A stretch of 64,000 bases of DNA from positions 11,263,501 through 11,327,500 of the forward strand of contig NC_092668.1 in the NCBI RefSeq assembly GCF_032118995.1. The letters are read 5' to 3'. Position numbers and translations under genes: made by a program. This stretch comes from Asterias amurensis (Eukaryota > Echinodermata > Asteroidea > Forcipulatida > Asteriidae). This document shows, one piece after another, positions 27,601 through 32,340 of the stretch. The number at the start of each line of letters is the position of its first letter. The stretch's first letter is position 1. The notes under the pieces were generated by a model. That model searched no databases, was not told the origin of the DNA, and saw only the letters and a list, made by a program, of their open reading frames with translations.

Positions 27601-27793
27601 GTCCGATCCTCTCAATGAAGAGCAAGAAGTCACCATGGAGATGTATGATGACTCGGCCGATCACGAACACGTTGAAGATGATGAATTAGGCGATCACCTT
27701 CTTCTAGAAGTCTTGAAAGATTACGATCAGCGCAAAACAACTGGGAGTAATAACCTGATGGGATATGCCAACTTCCCAGTCACAGAAATATAA
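774..27793 (+). CDS. CDH23-like: Cadherin-23-like giant cadherin, 3' portion (27 exons, 5' end off the window)
   Basis: Type I membrane cadherin for Ca2+-dependent adhesion; in vertebrates CDH23 forms tip links and binds harmonin. I chained 27 GT-AG exons whose phases all agree, giving 4,470 nt (1,489 residues plus stop). About 11 cadherin repeats are visible. Linker motifs of DxNDNxP type recur (DENDNPP, DVNDNAP twice, DVNDDPP, DVNDNGP), as do DxD motifs (ATDKDSD, ATDADQP, AIDADFG) and LDRE/LDYE motifs. A membrane-proximal region begins IYLFNEDQQV, followed by one transmembrane helix at about residues 1312-1335 and a cytoplasmic tail containing YKRKLRAA, TNKYAEAGSNPVY and terminal VTEI. The juxtamembrane and tail motifs resemble CDH23 as I remember it (tail ending ITEL). 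The remaining N-terminal repeats must lie upstream of position 1. Introns hold most of the window's transposons. Alternative: another large cadherin of the CDH23/PCDH15 group. Confidence 0.85.
1408..1566 (+). CDS. CDH23-like visible exon 2
   Basis: 159 nt, phase 0 to 0. Acceptor gccacag, donor gtcagt. IYAQDKSGYIVYDTVYVNIT, then the linker LLDQNDETPTF and the start of the next repeat (FSIPENS). Confidence 0.87.
1748..2123. mobile_element. Family A MITE (AAAGGCAGTGGACACTATTGG ends)
   Basis: Inverted ends AAAGGCAGTGGACACTATTGG and the complement of ccaacagtgtccagtgtcttt. The centre is palindromic (gagacctca...tgaggtctc). Commonest repeat in the window; no ORF. Confidence 0.8.
2130..2275. repeat. 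SINE fragment (tRNA-derived family with cagcagagtg core)
   Basis: Shares caaattcaagctctggtgtttc and atcagcagagtg with the sequences at 36,045, 41,215 (reverse), 45,695 and 47,218. Confidence 0.45.
2318..2388 (+). CDS. CDH23-like visible exon 3
   Basis: 71 nt, phase 0 to 2. Encodes ATDKDSDEFNQITYELLGQG, a DxD Ca2+ motif. Donor gtaagt. Confidence 0.85.
2390..2650. repeat. Dispersed repeat (copy also at 8,690-8,900)
   Basis: Shares agagcaatgttttcagg, tgttgtac(a/g)tgct and cagcaagt(a/g)at in the same order with 8,690-8,900. No coding capacity; class not recognised. Confidence 0.45.
2743..2983 (+). CDS. CDH23-like visible exon 4 (3' end and donor tandemly duplicated)
   Basis: 241 nt, phase 2 to 0. 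Encodes FVINKTTGEIYSKVHATLDY, the linker LMDENDNPPEF and the start of a repeat ending EEFLVQVT. The last 45 nt of the exon plus the donor and 87 nt of intron recur immediately downstream at 3071-3202. The donor used here (acg|gtaagt at 2984) keeps the frame; reading on to the second donor meets TGA at 3011. Confidence 0.87.
2939..3202 (+). repeat. 132-bp tandem duplication containing exon end and splice donor
   Basis: 2939-3070 and 3071-3202 read as the same 132-base sequence, from gtagaagagaatcaa to gtgttgaatccagc. Each unit contains the last 45 nt of cadherin visible exon 4, the donor gtaagt and about 80 bp of a MITE end. Confidence 0.9.
3123..3472. mobile_element. MITE with ~80-bp inverted ends, adjacent to a splice donor
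   Basis: Left end CACTCTTAAAACTAAAGAG (3123) is inverted at the right (ctctttagttttaagagtg, ending 3472). Internal aacactttgaaagtgttgaatccagcg also pairs with cgctggatccaacactttc. A second, truncated left end lies at 2991-3070 because of the tandem duplication. Confidence 0.75.
3511..3665. mobile_element. Family E MITE (TTTGGTTTGCAGTAACACCAT end)
   Basis: Shares atttggtttgcagtaacaccat and gttctgaaaagaactgt with 18,052-18,205 (reverse) and with a shorter copy at 44,098-44,180. Confidence 0.5.
3723..3956 (+). CDS. CDH23-like visible exon 5
   Basis: 234 nt, phase 0 to 0. ARDIDDAIENKEIFFSLLN, then ILDFEEDGPLFNLTVIAANG. A cadherin repeat core with a DxD variant (DIDD) and LDFE in place of LDRE. 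Confidence 0.85.
3957..4698 (+). other. Cadherin intron, no repeat family recognised
   Basis: 742 bp between visible exons 5 and 6. AT-rich; contains short agagggcgct and tgccctctagtggca inverted segments near 4,170 and 4,612. No coding signal seen. Confidence 0.5.
4699..4774 (+). CDS. CDH23-like visible exon 6
   Basis: 76 nt, phase 0 to 1. Linker exon DKNDHSPVFVKDVFVGKILE. The donor gttcgt is atypical at +3, as at exon 1. Confidence 0.82.
5066..5443. mobile_element. Family A MITE
   Basis: Forward copy, aaggcagtggacac to gtgtccagtgtctttaa. The ~45 bp beyond its right end (5,444-5,490) matches the flank of the copy at 7,339-7,672. Confidence 0.8.
5560..5871 (+). CDS. CDH23-like visible exon 7
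   Basis: 312 nt, phase 1 to 1. Almost a full repeat: VKAEDMDRVGSANARIDYFF, LDRDLESSYELEVEALDRGD, then a non-canonical linker ILDVNNKKPTF lacking the usual DN acidic residue. Confidence 0.88.
5872..6195 (+). other. Cadherin intron with (GAATT)n-type short repeat
   Basis: Intron between visible exons 7 and 8. Holds agagggcgctgttgaaccc and a four-unit ttgaa/gaatt tract at 6,120-6,145 (ttgaattgaattgaattgaa). Nothing else recognised. Confidence 0.5.
6196..6453 (+). CDS. CDH23-like visible exon 8
   Basis: 258 nt, phase 1 to 1. VVNGTLITMVTATDSDEAAE, then SINQTGGVFTAIELDREDVT. Canonical DSD and LDRE motifs. Donor gtaagt. Confidence 0.88.
7077..7286 (+). CDS. CDH23-like visible exon 9
   Basis: 210 nt, phase 1 to 1. 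Linker LTILDVNDNAPAFSDVDYEF, then ATDKDEGSNGEIIFDL and MKIDPETG. Confidence 0.9.
7339..7672. mobile_element. Family A MITE (internally shortened)
   Basis: aaggcagtggacactattgg to gtgtccagtgcctttaa; lacks about 45 bp of the centre seen in other copies. Its right flank resembles that of the 5,066-5,443 copy. Confidence 0.8.
8226..8542 (+). CDS. CDH23-like visible exon 10
   Basis: 317 nt, phase 1 to 0. GTFNREEMATYHALIVATDK, linker IIDVNEFPPKF (DN replaced by EF), then VSAVDQDAGDVFGHVTYGI and FTINETT. Confidence 0.88.
9037..9144 (+). CDS. CDH23-like visible exon 11
   Basis: 108 nt, phase 0 to 0. GAIMIKEGAKLDRETEEEHV, then LTINAIDGGG. A short exon carrying the LDRE motif. Donor gtgagt. Confidence 0.87.
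9594..9765. mobile_element. Palindromic MITE
   Basis: gggaatcaaagtgtgttga and ggttttcaaccagtggttta at the left are inverted at the right (taaaccactagttgaaaacc, cacacattgattccc). The centre gataatttacctcgac...cggtaaaattatc also pairs. About 170 bp, no ORF. Confidence 0.65.
10201..10372. mobile_element. Family F palindromic MITE (TGCCGTCGATTTCACAAA ends)
   Basis: tgccgtcgatttcacaaa is inverted as tttgtgaaaccgacggca. The interior is rich in ctaagattaatcttag-type self-complementary words. Relatives at 36,241-36,381 and 37,568-37,720. A short (ATT)n follows. Confidence 0.65.
10433..10616 (+). CDS. CDH23-like visible exon 12
   Basis: 184 nt, phase 0 to 1. VEIIVLDVNDNAPVFNKFEP, then VTATDADQPGTPSSQLEYSI. 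Confidence 0.9.
10828..10995. mobile_element. Partial family A MITE, reverse orientation
   Basis: ttaaagacaatggacactcttggtaattgtcaaagaccagtcttctc matches the right half of family A in reverse. Truncated before the centre; poly(T) follows to the exon 13 acceptor. Confidence 0.65.
11040..11266 (+). CDS. CDH23-like visible exon 13
   Basis: 227 nt, phase 1 to 0. EELFNITTSDNTGNIMVKSS, FVVARDAGSPSNNANATVQI, linker VTDVNDDPPEITFP. The LDRE motif is replaced by LANRVG. Confidence 0.88.
11456..12182. repeat. Minisatellite, ~148-bp unit, ~5 copies
   Basis: Units begin aggtcctcact near 11,456, 11,604, 11,751, 11,897 and 12,046 and contain cattcgtgtacaaaaccaa and gtggtcaaacacgactgtgtg. Divergence rises towards the right. 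Lies in the intron between visible exons 13 and 14; ORFs across it are repeat artefacts. Confidence 0.85.
12257..12457 (+). CDS. CDH23-like visible exon 14
   Basis: 201 nt, phase 0 to 0. NSTGFVLNLTALDSDVGING, then DGHVTDRETKAEYE. Acceptor cttttcag just beyond the 148-bp minisatellite. Confidence 0.88.
12718..12771. repeat. 27-bp direct duplication
   Basis: gactatagtcctgatgcat plus ttattatt occurs twice head to tail in the intron between visible exons 14 and 15. Confidence 0.8.
13000..13107 (+). CDS. CDH23-like visible exon 15
   Basis: 108 nt, phase 0 to 0. LTIEAYNKGDGSNKFSTRVT, then the atypical linker KVNDTDDNEPIFW. Confidence 0.85.
13157..13535. mobile_element. Family B MITE (TTAAAGCCATTGGACCCTTTCGGTA ends)
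   Basis: Left aaagccattggaccctttcgg is inverted as ccgaaagggtccaatggcttt. The centre ttctcgttaacgagaa is palindromic; contains a poly(A) run. Other copies at 28,578-28,944 and 60,440-60,767. Confidence 0.75.
13536..13926. mobile_element. Family A MITE, reverse, abutting family B
   Basis: ggacacattttggtaagtgtc... to ttaccaatagtgtcagtgtcttt. Begins directly at the end of the family B copy, so one may have inserted beside the other. Confidence 0.7.
13965..14454. repeat. Degenerate TTGAT/TTTGATTTGA repeat up to an exon acceptor
   Basis: About 490 bp made largely of ttgat, ttgac and tttta words, ending gatttgatttgatttgatag|GAA at cadherin visible exon 16. Could have grown from a LINE tail of the type seen at 19,280 (reverse: ttgattgatttgatttgattt). 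Confidence 0.8.
14455..14584 (+). CDS. CDH23-like visible exon 16
   Basis: 130 nt, phase 0 to 1. EDESDQSIEFSVFENNATAV, then SEATDADEPSNQLIFYFIV. Its acceptor (gatag) is the last unit of a ~490-bp TTGAT-rich repeat with no conventional polypyrimidine tract. Confidence 0.85.
14730..14812 (+). repeat. tRNA-derived SINE head with intact pol III A and B boxes
   Basis: A box TGGTCTAGTTG (14,746-14,756) and B box GTTCGAATC (14,791-14,799) match consensus. The same head is found in reverse at 27,430-27,505 and partly at 37,145-37,195. Confidence 0.65.
14925..15320 (+). mobile_element. 3' end of a non-LTR retrotransposon (LINE), partly duplicated
   Basis: 14,957-15,045 translates to NSVPYLWNSPPVHIRQASSI followed by FTLFLSCFK, the WNSLP..IR..FK type C-terminus of L2/CR1/Rex-like ORF2. 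A second degraded copy starts near 15,060. The element ends in ggcttttgcaataagcatttacaaaaatgtc and an (ATT)n tail, as LINEs of this group do. Confidence 0.65.
15325..15579. repeat. Microsatellites: (ATT)n, (ACTGTT)n, (ATTGTT)n
   Basis: (ATT)n to ~15,372, (ACTGTT)n ~15,376-15,508, then (ATTGTT)n to 15,579. The long apparent ORFs here are repeat artefacts. Confidence 0.95.
15580..17573 (+). mobile_element. Non-autonomous Helitron/Helentron-like element (HINE/pearl type)
   Basis: The 5' end is AGCTGTTCCGAC-gtagtg-GTCGGAACAGCT (15,580-15,609). Its CGGAACAGCT returns as a subterminal repeat at 17,533-17,542. The 3' end has a hairpin GTGTTTG-TTCA-CAAACAC (17,545-17,562), then ctaatgt and CTAG (17,570-17,573), as in rolling-circle elements. 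There are no direct target duplications: removing the element rejoins the flanking TTATTG hexanucleotide in register. The interior holds an (ATT)n tract (15,633-15,670), unique sequence and a ~130-bp satellite. No Rep/helicase coding capacity is seen. The orphan palindrome at 37,269-37,297 indicates other copies. Confidence 0.6.
16640..17530. repeat. ~130-bp satellite inside the Helitron-like element, 6-7 copies
   Basis: The palindromic core TTCCGGGTCAACCGGAA recurs near 16,757, 16,887, 17,016, 17,144, 17,275 and (as ttcctggtcaaccggaa) 17,402. Between cores are agaactacacaaccgattttcaa and atagactccttaggcatta. Units are diverged, unlike the flanking microsatellite. Confidence 0.85.
17574..17916. 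repeat. (TTGTTA)n hexanucleotide microsatellite, ~57 units
   Basis: About 343 bp without visible interruption, ending in a short (ATT)n. Begins at the base after the CTAG end of the Helitron-like element. Confidence 0.95.
18052..18205. mobile_element. Family E MITE, reverse copy
   Basis: gacagttcttttcagaactgt at the left and catatggtgttaccgaaaacc at the right; inverse orientation of the 3,511 copy. Ends 35 bp before visible exon 17. Confidence 0.5.
18241..18489 (+). CDS. CDH23-like visible exon 17
   Basis: 249 nt, phase 1 to 1, after a 3.66-kb intron filled by a SINE, a LINE tail, microsatellites and a Helitron-like element. GDCFTLNKESRQLSLKKSLD (reading into LDREKND), then VKVLDVNDNGPIFTSKSYT. 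Confidence 0.9.
18590..18760. repeat. Hairpin built from two inverted SINE tails
   Basis: ggttttacccatatacaccgatgtgtgttagcactgta pairs with acagtgcttacacacatcggtgaatttgggtacaaacc. The same tail occurs at 26,230, 27,345 and 37,225. Confidence 0.6.
18798..18917 (+). CDS. CDH23-like visible exon 18
   Basis: 120 nt, phase 1 to 1. EYNTGFDSEVIVVKAIDADF, then GSNAIVNYF. Starts the last, membrane-proximal cadherin repeat. Confidence 0.87.
19260..19530. repeat. Probable LINE 3' region, reverse orientation
   Basis: Starts acttcaaatcaaatcaaatcaatcaacatttatttccatac, the reverse of a ttgattgatttgatttgattt tail. The rest has no readable ORF. A (G)n run precedes it at ~19,141. Confidence 0.4.
19756..20117. 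mobile_element. Family A MITE with decayed ends
   Basis: tactattggaaattactcaaaataattattagcat ... gacaatttccaa; the terminal ~15 bp on both sides no longer match the consensus. Confidence 0.7.
20178..20344 (+). CDS. CDH23-like visible exon 19
   Basis: 167 nt, phase 1 to 0. DYPEIIPTFKVDNLTGSIRT, then FESRDTGYFTLEIVAYDSLN. Completes the last cadherin repeat. Confidence 0.87.
20615..20785. repeat. Self-complementary repeat rich in gattcacc
   Basis: tgttgattcacctcgctggatcagactcacc pairs with ggtgaatcactgggtgagtctgatc, and a further degenerate gattcaccttg copy follows. A small foldback element or local inverted duplication. Confidence 0.45.
20793..21336. mobile_element. Family A MITE, reverse, with internal ~155-bp duplication
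   Basis: Starts ttaaagacagtggacac and ends gtgtccactgccttc. The block agttctaaacttgaggtct...caacctctccccattactc occurs twice (from ~20,991 and ~21,146), making this copy about 160 bp longer than the others. Confidence 0.75.
21550..21638 (+). CDS. CDH23-like visible exon 20 (membrane-adjacent region)
   Basis: 89 nt, phase 0 to 2. IYLFNEDQQVIFTFALSTDD, then VRKIEEDFKA. Resembles the membrane-adjacent domain that follows the last repeat in CDH23 and PCDH15. Donor gtatgt. Confidence 0.82.
21805..21880 (+). repeat. tRNA-like SINE head
   Basis: aaagctcagcttgtagagcg (A-box-like) and gtttaaatccggc (weak B box). In the intron between visible exons 20 and 21. A reverse relative lies near 28,480-28,545. 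Confidence 0.4.
22010..22322. repeat. Loose tandem repeat of the intron 20 end
   Basis: Four to five ~75-bp segments share tttttgaaa(t/c)t(g/c)ttt, ga(c/t)tt(c/t)ggtgga and gaaaaatatgg(c/t)gat with the start of visible exon 21. An old tandem duplication of the intron-exon junction is possible. Confidence 0.55.
22323..22457 (+). CDS. CDH23-like visible exon 21 (membrane-adjacent region)
   Basis: 135 nt, phase 2 to 2. TLVEVIEKYGDFGSSAKRAA, then VDDLQVFTVDNQPVPGR. Part of the juxtamembrane globular region. The upstream intron has four loosely similar copies of its 5' flank (22,010-22,320). Confidence 0.82.
22505..23222. mobile_element. Back-to-back pair of family A MITEs (reverse then forward)
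   Basis: 22,505-22,841 is a reverse copy, and 22,839-23,222 a forward copy that starts on the shared tttaaaggcagt. Together they form a ~700-bp inverted structure in the intron between visible exons 21 and 22. Confidence 0.75.
23438..23506 (+). CDS. CDH23-like visible exon 22
   Basis: 69 nt, phase 2 to 2. SVMKLHGVNKEDNTIIDPVI. Acceptor tttctag, donor gtaagt; the small size is supported by phase continuity on both sides. Confidence 0.78.
23821..23887 (+). CDS. CDH23-like visible exon 23
   Basis: 67 nt, phase 2 to 0. SIDVAYDYVDEFYEKYKVFE. Acceptor cttcttcag, donor gtaagt. Confidence 0.78.
24330..24490. repeat. Dispersed retroelement tail (ttgagtaccttgtttggtaga)
   Basis: ggctgctgtatgaaccgcagcaccttgtaaacccttataag ... 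cagcgccttgagtaccttgtttggtaga resembles the reverse sequence at 40,990-41,165. Likely a SINE or LINE 3' tail. Confidence 0.45.
24691..24812 (+). CDS. CDH23-like visible exon 24 (transmembrane helix)
   Basis: 122 nt, phase 0 to 2. PDSVPPEPSDWVQ, then a hydrophobic segment WLLVGILSFFVVLAIGLVV leading to TNCIVTS. This is the only membrane helix in the visible protein. The acceptor (gtacaaaag) has no pyrimidine tract, but phase and the downstream join both support it. Confidence 0.8.
25328..25419. mobile_element. Truncated family A MITE (right end)
   Basis: caggtttgttattttatgcatatatgttgagatacacc to ccaatagtgtccactgccttt. Confidence 0.7.
25831..25935 (+). CDS. CDH23-like visible exon 25 (cytoplasmic)
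   Basis: 105 nt, phase 2 to 2. YKRKLRAATAGLYETKSKAK, then GAYSLPNTNKYAEAG. A basic stop-transfer cluster follows the helix. It resembles the YNRKLKA and TNKY motifs I remember from CDH23. Confidence 0.87.
26219..26550. repeat. SINE tail split by other sequence
   Basis: ggttttacccattaacaccgatgtgtgttag at 26,228 and cacaggcatattactcgg...ttgaacccatgacc at 26,511 are the two parts of the reverse SINE at 27,340-27,515, with about 250 bp of unrelated sequence between them. Confidence 0.45.
26624..26755 (+). CDS. CDH23-like visible exon 26 (cytoplasmic)
   Basis: 132 nt, phase 2 to 2. SNPVYTRTINEGYEVDYAVA, then PLSNQDAPEYEVVSDQE. SNPVY continues the CDH23-like tail. Tyrosine and acid rich. Confidence 0.85.
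27340..27515 (-). repeat. Full tRNA-derived SINE, reverse orientation
   Basis: On the minus strand: A box in tggtagtctagttggtaagac, B box GTTCGAATC (at 27,441-27,450 on the plus strand), then the tail ending in the tacaccgatgtgcgttagcac complement. Lies just before the last cadherin exon. Confidence 0.65.
27574..27793 (+). CDS. CDH23-like last coding exon and stop
   Basis: 220 nt, phase 2 in, TAA at 27,791-27,793. NGYSRQRVASDPLNEEQEVT, an acidic stretch HEHVEDDELGDHLLLEVLKD, and the C-terminus YANFPVTEI. VTEI fits a class I PDZ ligand (T at -2, I at 0), the position at which CDH23 binds harmonin. The 3' UTR begins at 27,794; no poly(A) signal could be assigned with confidence. Confidence 0.87.
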
Positions 27794-28011
27794 TCACAAT
27801 AACTCTATAAGAGGCTAAGTCATTTTTAAAGCTTCGCGGTTTAATTGTTTTGCTCTACATATGAGATCACTGTGGACTTTCATTTTTTTCACAGGATTTT
27901 AGCATCTTTTGGGTACCTTTTTTTTTTTTAAGGGGGCATCCAACATGTTCACAGTCCTTCAAAGAAAATGGAGATAGGAGGGGGGGTCAAAGACTAAGTA
28001 CATGTAGGGCT
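27794..28011 (+). other. Start of the cadherin 3' UTR
   Basis: AT-rich sequence after the stop with homopolymer runs (t)n and (g)n. No AATAAA before the first MITE. Confidence 0.5.
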
Positions 28012-28402
28012 TTAAAGGAACACGTTGCCTTGGATCGGACGAGTTGGTCAAAACAAAAGCGTTTGTAACCGTTTTTTATAAAATGCATATGGTCGGAAAG
28101 ATGTTATAAAAGTAGAATACAATGATCCACACAAGTTTGCCTCGAAATTGCGTGGTTTTCCTTCTACTGTGCGAACTAACATGGTCGGCCATTTATGGGA
28201 GTCAAAATTTTGACCCCCATAAATGGCCGACGTGTTAGTCGACGAGGTAAAAGGAAAACCACGCAATTTCGAGGCATGTTTGTGTGGATCATTGTATTCT
28301 ACTTTTACAACATCTTTCTACCCATATGCATTTTATAAAAAACGGTTACAAACGCTTTTCAAAGACCAACTCGACTGATCCAAGGCAACGTGTTCCTTTA
28401 AT
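28012..28402. mobile_element. Family C snapback MITE (TTAAAGGAACACGTTGCCTTGG)
   Basis: Nearly perfect palindrome: ttaaaggaacacgttgccttgg is inverted as ccaaggcaacgtgttcctttaa. The centre is atttatgggagtcaaaattttgacccccataaat. Arms of about 190 bp. Confidence 0.9.
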
Positions 28403-28577
28403 TAAAAGGTGTGTCAAATTTGTGTATAAGTGGGTAAATCTTTTATGATTTGCAGTTGAACAAGGAAAAATTTGCTGGAGAGGGTTATGAACCAATGACA
28501 TCCGGACTAATGTGCCAGCACTCTATCAACTGAGCTTTCTACCTCTTTGTTGGGCGGTCTACCTATGTTGTCGATTT

Positions 28578-28944
28578 CTTTGTTAAAGCCGTTGGACACT
28601 TTCGGTAAACAGTCTTGTCCAAGGCCCACACTTTGTGTATCACAACTTCTATATAAAATAACAAACCTGTGAAAATTTAGGCTCAATCGGTCATCGGAGT
28701 TGGGAGAAAATAACGGGAAAACCCATCCTTGTTTCCGCACGTTTCGTCGCGTCATTGCATGTGTTAAAAATAAATCTGTAATTCTCGCTATCGAGAATTT
28801 ATATTGTTTTAATGTTTTCTCTAAAAGCAGAGCATTTCATGGAATAATATTTCAAGAGAAGTCTTTCACCATTACCTTCTGTAAACCATGTAAGTTATTT
28901 GTAAATCTGTGAAATTTATTTTTGGCTTTGTCCAATGGCTTTAA
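28578..28944. mobile_element. Family B MITE, reverse
   Basis: ttaaagccgttggacactttcgg to ccaatggctttaa; centre ttctcgctatcgagaa. Confidence 0.75.
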
Positions 28945-29520
28945 GGGTTGCAAATCAAAAGCCAAAATTTTGATACGTAAACAATGGTCGTTAATTTTGA
29001 AAGTGAAATGTTGATAAGTACAACTTTGGGTGAAGGAAGGGGGGTGCAAAGAGTCTGACCTGGAAATTGTTGAAAACCTTTGACGATGACTTTGACGCGA
29101 TAGATTTCTTTAAAAAAGAAATTGGGGGGTTGATCAAAGAAAAATTAGACTATCGCTTGACTTGAACCTGTAAATTATTTTGTTAATATTTTCTGTTTGA
29201 GAAAAAAATACACTTTTTACTTTTGCTTTTTCTTGATTGCTGCCGCTCAAATAATATGTTTAAAAAATAGTTAGTGGCCTGACATTTCAATGCTAGCACA
29301 GTCTTTCTGGAACGCTAAATAATAATTATCAAAAAAATCTAAAATAAAAATAGACCTAAATAAAAACGAAGGTATACAACCTCTTTTAAGTCTATTTGCT
29401 TTGGGGTATTGCTGTTGTTCATCATAGCGGTGAATTCCATGCGTGTATTTTGTTGCCTTCTTTTCTTATGCAATACTAAATAAATAGTAGTCGCCTATTT
29501 GTATATATATGCTGTGCATG
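28945..29520. other. Spacer, no gene or repeat recognised
   Basis: AT-rich intergenic sequence with short ORFs only. Confidence 0.5.
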
Positions 29521-29901
29521 TTAAAGGAACACGTTGCCTTGGATCGGTCGAGTTGGTCTTTGAAAAGCGTTTGTTATCAAATGTATATAGGTAGAAAGAT
29601 GCTGTCACAGTAGAATACAATGATCCACACAAACATGCCTCGAAATTGTACGGTTTTCCTTTTACCTTGTCGACTAACACAGTCGGCCATTTATGGGAGT
29701 CAAATTGTTGACTCCCATAAATGGCCGACCGTGTTAGTTCGCACAATAAAAGGAAAACCACGCTATTTCGAGGCAAACTTGTGTGGATCATTGTATTCTA
29801 CTTTTAAAACATCTTTCCAACCATATGCACTTTATAACAAACGGTTAAAAACGCTTTTTTATAGACCAACTCTTCCGATCCAAGGCAACGTGTTCCTTTA
29901 A
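29521..29901. mobile_element. Family C snapback MITE, second copy
   Basis: Same ends and same centre (atttatgggagtcaaattgttgactcccataaat) as the 28,012 copy, 1.5 kb away. Ends in gtgttcctttaa. Confidence 0.9.
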
Positions 29902-30100
29902 TAAGACAAATGTTTTATTGAAAAGTTAGATTTGCATATTGATATTTAACATTGAAAATGTTAGGGATTTTTTAATTCAGATATTTTATTATCTTGCTAC
30001 AGTTTAACTTCACTCGGCGAGAAAACATTTCCAAGTAATTTTTATGGAATTGAGTGTACCTCATTGTTTTGGAGAAATTTTGCCTTGGTGTTTGCCAGAC

Positions 30101-30478
30101 TTAAAGGCAGTGAACACTATTGGTAATTACTCAAAACAATTGTTTGCATAAAATCTTACTTGGTGAATAGTAATGGAGAGCTGTTGATTGTATTAAACAT
30201 GAGAAATGGCTCCCTCTGAAGTGACGTAGTTTTTAAGAAAAAAGAAATTTTCCACGAATTTGTTTTTGAAACCTTTAGATTTCGAATTTGAGGTCTCGAA
30301 ATCAAGCACCTGAAAGCACACAACTTCGTGTTACAGGGGTATTTTTTCTTTCATCGCGCAACCTAGATGACCAATTGAGCTCAAATGTTCACAGGTTTGC
30401 TATTGTATGCATATGTTGAGATACACCAAGTGAGTAGGCTGGTCTTTGACAATTACCAATAGTGTCCAGTGTCTTTAA
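30101..30478. mobile_element. Family A MITE, forward
   Basis: ttaaaggcagtgaacactattgg to gtgtccagtgtctttaa. A truncated right end follows at 30,604-30,680, where ctgagaaggctggtctttgac is itself duplicated. Confidence 0.75.
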
Positions 30479-30680
30479 TGAAAGGGTGTACAGATTTAGA
30501 AATGCAGAAAAGAAACAGATAGACAAATTGTCAAAAAAAACCTCCCCCCTTAAAAAACCTGCATTCACAATTCCAACAGAAAACCAAACAATGCCAATAA
30601 AATACTGAGAAGGCTGGTCTTTGACACTATACTGAGAAGGCTGGTCTTTGACAATTACCAACAATGTCCCATGTCTTTGA

Positions 30681-31918
30681 AGAGAGGCTCTAAATTTTAA
30701 TTTCAGTTTTGTGATCGACTCATTTTCCAATGTACTGTGTTTGACAAATCTTAAATGTTTGATGTAGTCACACAAGTTTATTGTCTGTGCATTTTTGAAC
30801 AGGGACTCATGAAAGTCACTCATGAAATCCCAATTGTTTTTGATGATCTGTTTGCGTCATTTTTTCTTGGCGCACCTCCACATGCCAGTAGTAGCAGTTT
30901 GTCATGATATATAAAGACTATTAAGCGCAAGTACTGTATTGCAGTTTTTTTTTAATTCTAGAAGATCATTTTAAACATTGTATAAAAATACTCATAATAT
31001 TGAGTATGTATCATGAAATCAATTGTATTTTTTCTTGTTAGATCAATCTCAATATTTTCAATAAAATAACACAGTTTGTTTAATATTTCATTATTTTAAA
31101 AGAATGTTTTATTCTCTCCAATCATGTTCTTTATTTTAAATGTGGTAATTTTTATTGTTACTGAACAGTTTTATATCCCCCCACATTGGCAGAAGGACCA
31201 CCCCCCCCCCTCCCCGGCTCACACACCCAGATGCTCCCAACAAACTCTTTCCCTTTCAGTAAAGAAGTCCCCCCCCCCATAAACAAAGTATTTTAAACAA
31301 AAATGAAAAAAATTGTGAAATTCCCATCAGAACACAATAAAGACACAACAGTTGGTGATGGGGGAGGGGTGCACCATGCCTACAGTTTGCCGTTGGAAGA
31401 GGCGAACCTGCCACCACAAAGATGAAAACACTTGGCCTTTGTTCTGACCAAAACCTTCATTATCTAGTTGGAATGATGTAGAGAGTTTGTACACCTCTAC
31501 AACTTTGTCATTTCTATTGGATTTATCTCCACACGAAATCTTCATGGAATTTCATTCCTTGGAAGAAGTAATTAATTACCTAGGCCCAGCTACTTTAAGC
31601 ACAAAAAATGGCTAAGCATAATAACAGATGGTATCTTGCTTCTGTTTGCTTAGCAGGACATTTCTATGCAACTGACTGAAATCGGGCACTGGTTGTAAAT
31701 TTAAATAATATCTATGTCAAAGAAATTCAAACCTTCCTGGCTTGGAAGATTGTAGGTCCCTTATTTGAAAGAAAATAAGAAAAGAAAAAAAATAAGATAG
31801 CTTAGCTTTGCACTTGCACACCAATGAACAAGCAATTTATTCATGGAATGTCACTCGTTATAGGTTCTCACTCGTGGGTGGACTTAAACTAGTCTATTAG
31901 ATTTGCATAATGACAGCT
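30681..31918. other. Spacer, AT-rich with C-runs
   Basis: No gene seen. Contains (C)n tracts near 31,200 and 31,270 and several AATAAA-like sites (for example ~31,062) that could serve an extended cadherin 3' UTR. Confidence 0.4.
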
Positions 31919-32340
31919 TTATGCAAATGATGTCACATGCGCAGTCAAGCTTAACCGCAGCTTTTTGTCAAGTACAACTTTCAGAATGTCAGATATGTCA
32001 ACTTCGGTCGTCTGCTGCATTCCTTTTAAACAAAGTGGTGTGATTCTTAGATGTAGGGTGTGGTGAAATGCAATGTGCAAGAAGGATGGCTCAAAGATTG
32101 AAGTTACATCTTTGTTTCTGGTCTTTTGGTGCAACATAGAGCTCAATGTAAGTAAATATTTCGTTACTTTGTTCTTATATTTGATTTTGTACATGTACGT
32201 TAGACTCACTACCGTACCGAGTCGGCAGCTGACGGCACCGGTGTTCCTGTCGGCCTGGTCCGATCCAGGGTTTACCCTTTTCACGGTGACTCGCATGGCA
32301 AGTTTAGCTTGTTGTTTCACTAGTCCAAAAGCTTCTTCTC
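31919..32340 (-). CDS. Candidate exon of unknown gene (weak)
   Basis: A local rise in GC at 32,205-32,320 coincides with a protein-like minus-strand reading: LVKQQAKLAMRVTVKRVNPG, then SDQADRNTGAVSCRLGT, ending at a possible donor (gtacgg or gtagtg, ~32,213). An acceptor-like tttttaag lies at ~32,340. The reading frame continues open to 31,919. The opposite strand is also open for 156 codons (32,073-32,543), so coding strand and status are unresolved. I do not recognise the family. Confidence 0.25.

Noticed and set aside
29495..29901. ORFs of 93-98 codons on both strands
   Set aside because: Lie within the family C palindrome; the two strands give nearly the same protein because the element is self-complementary.
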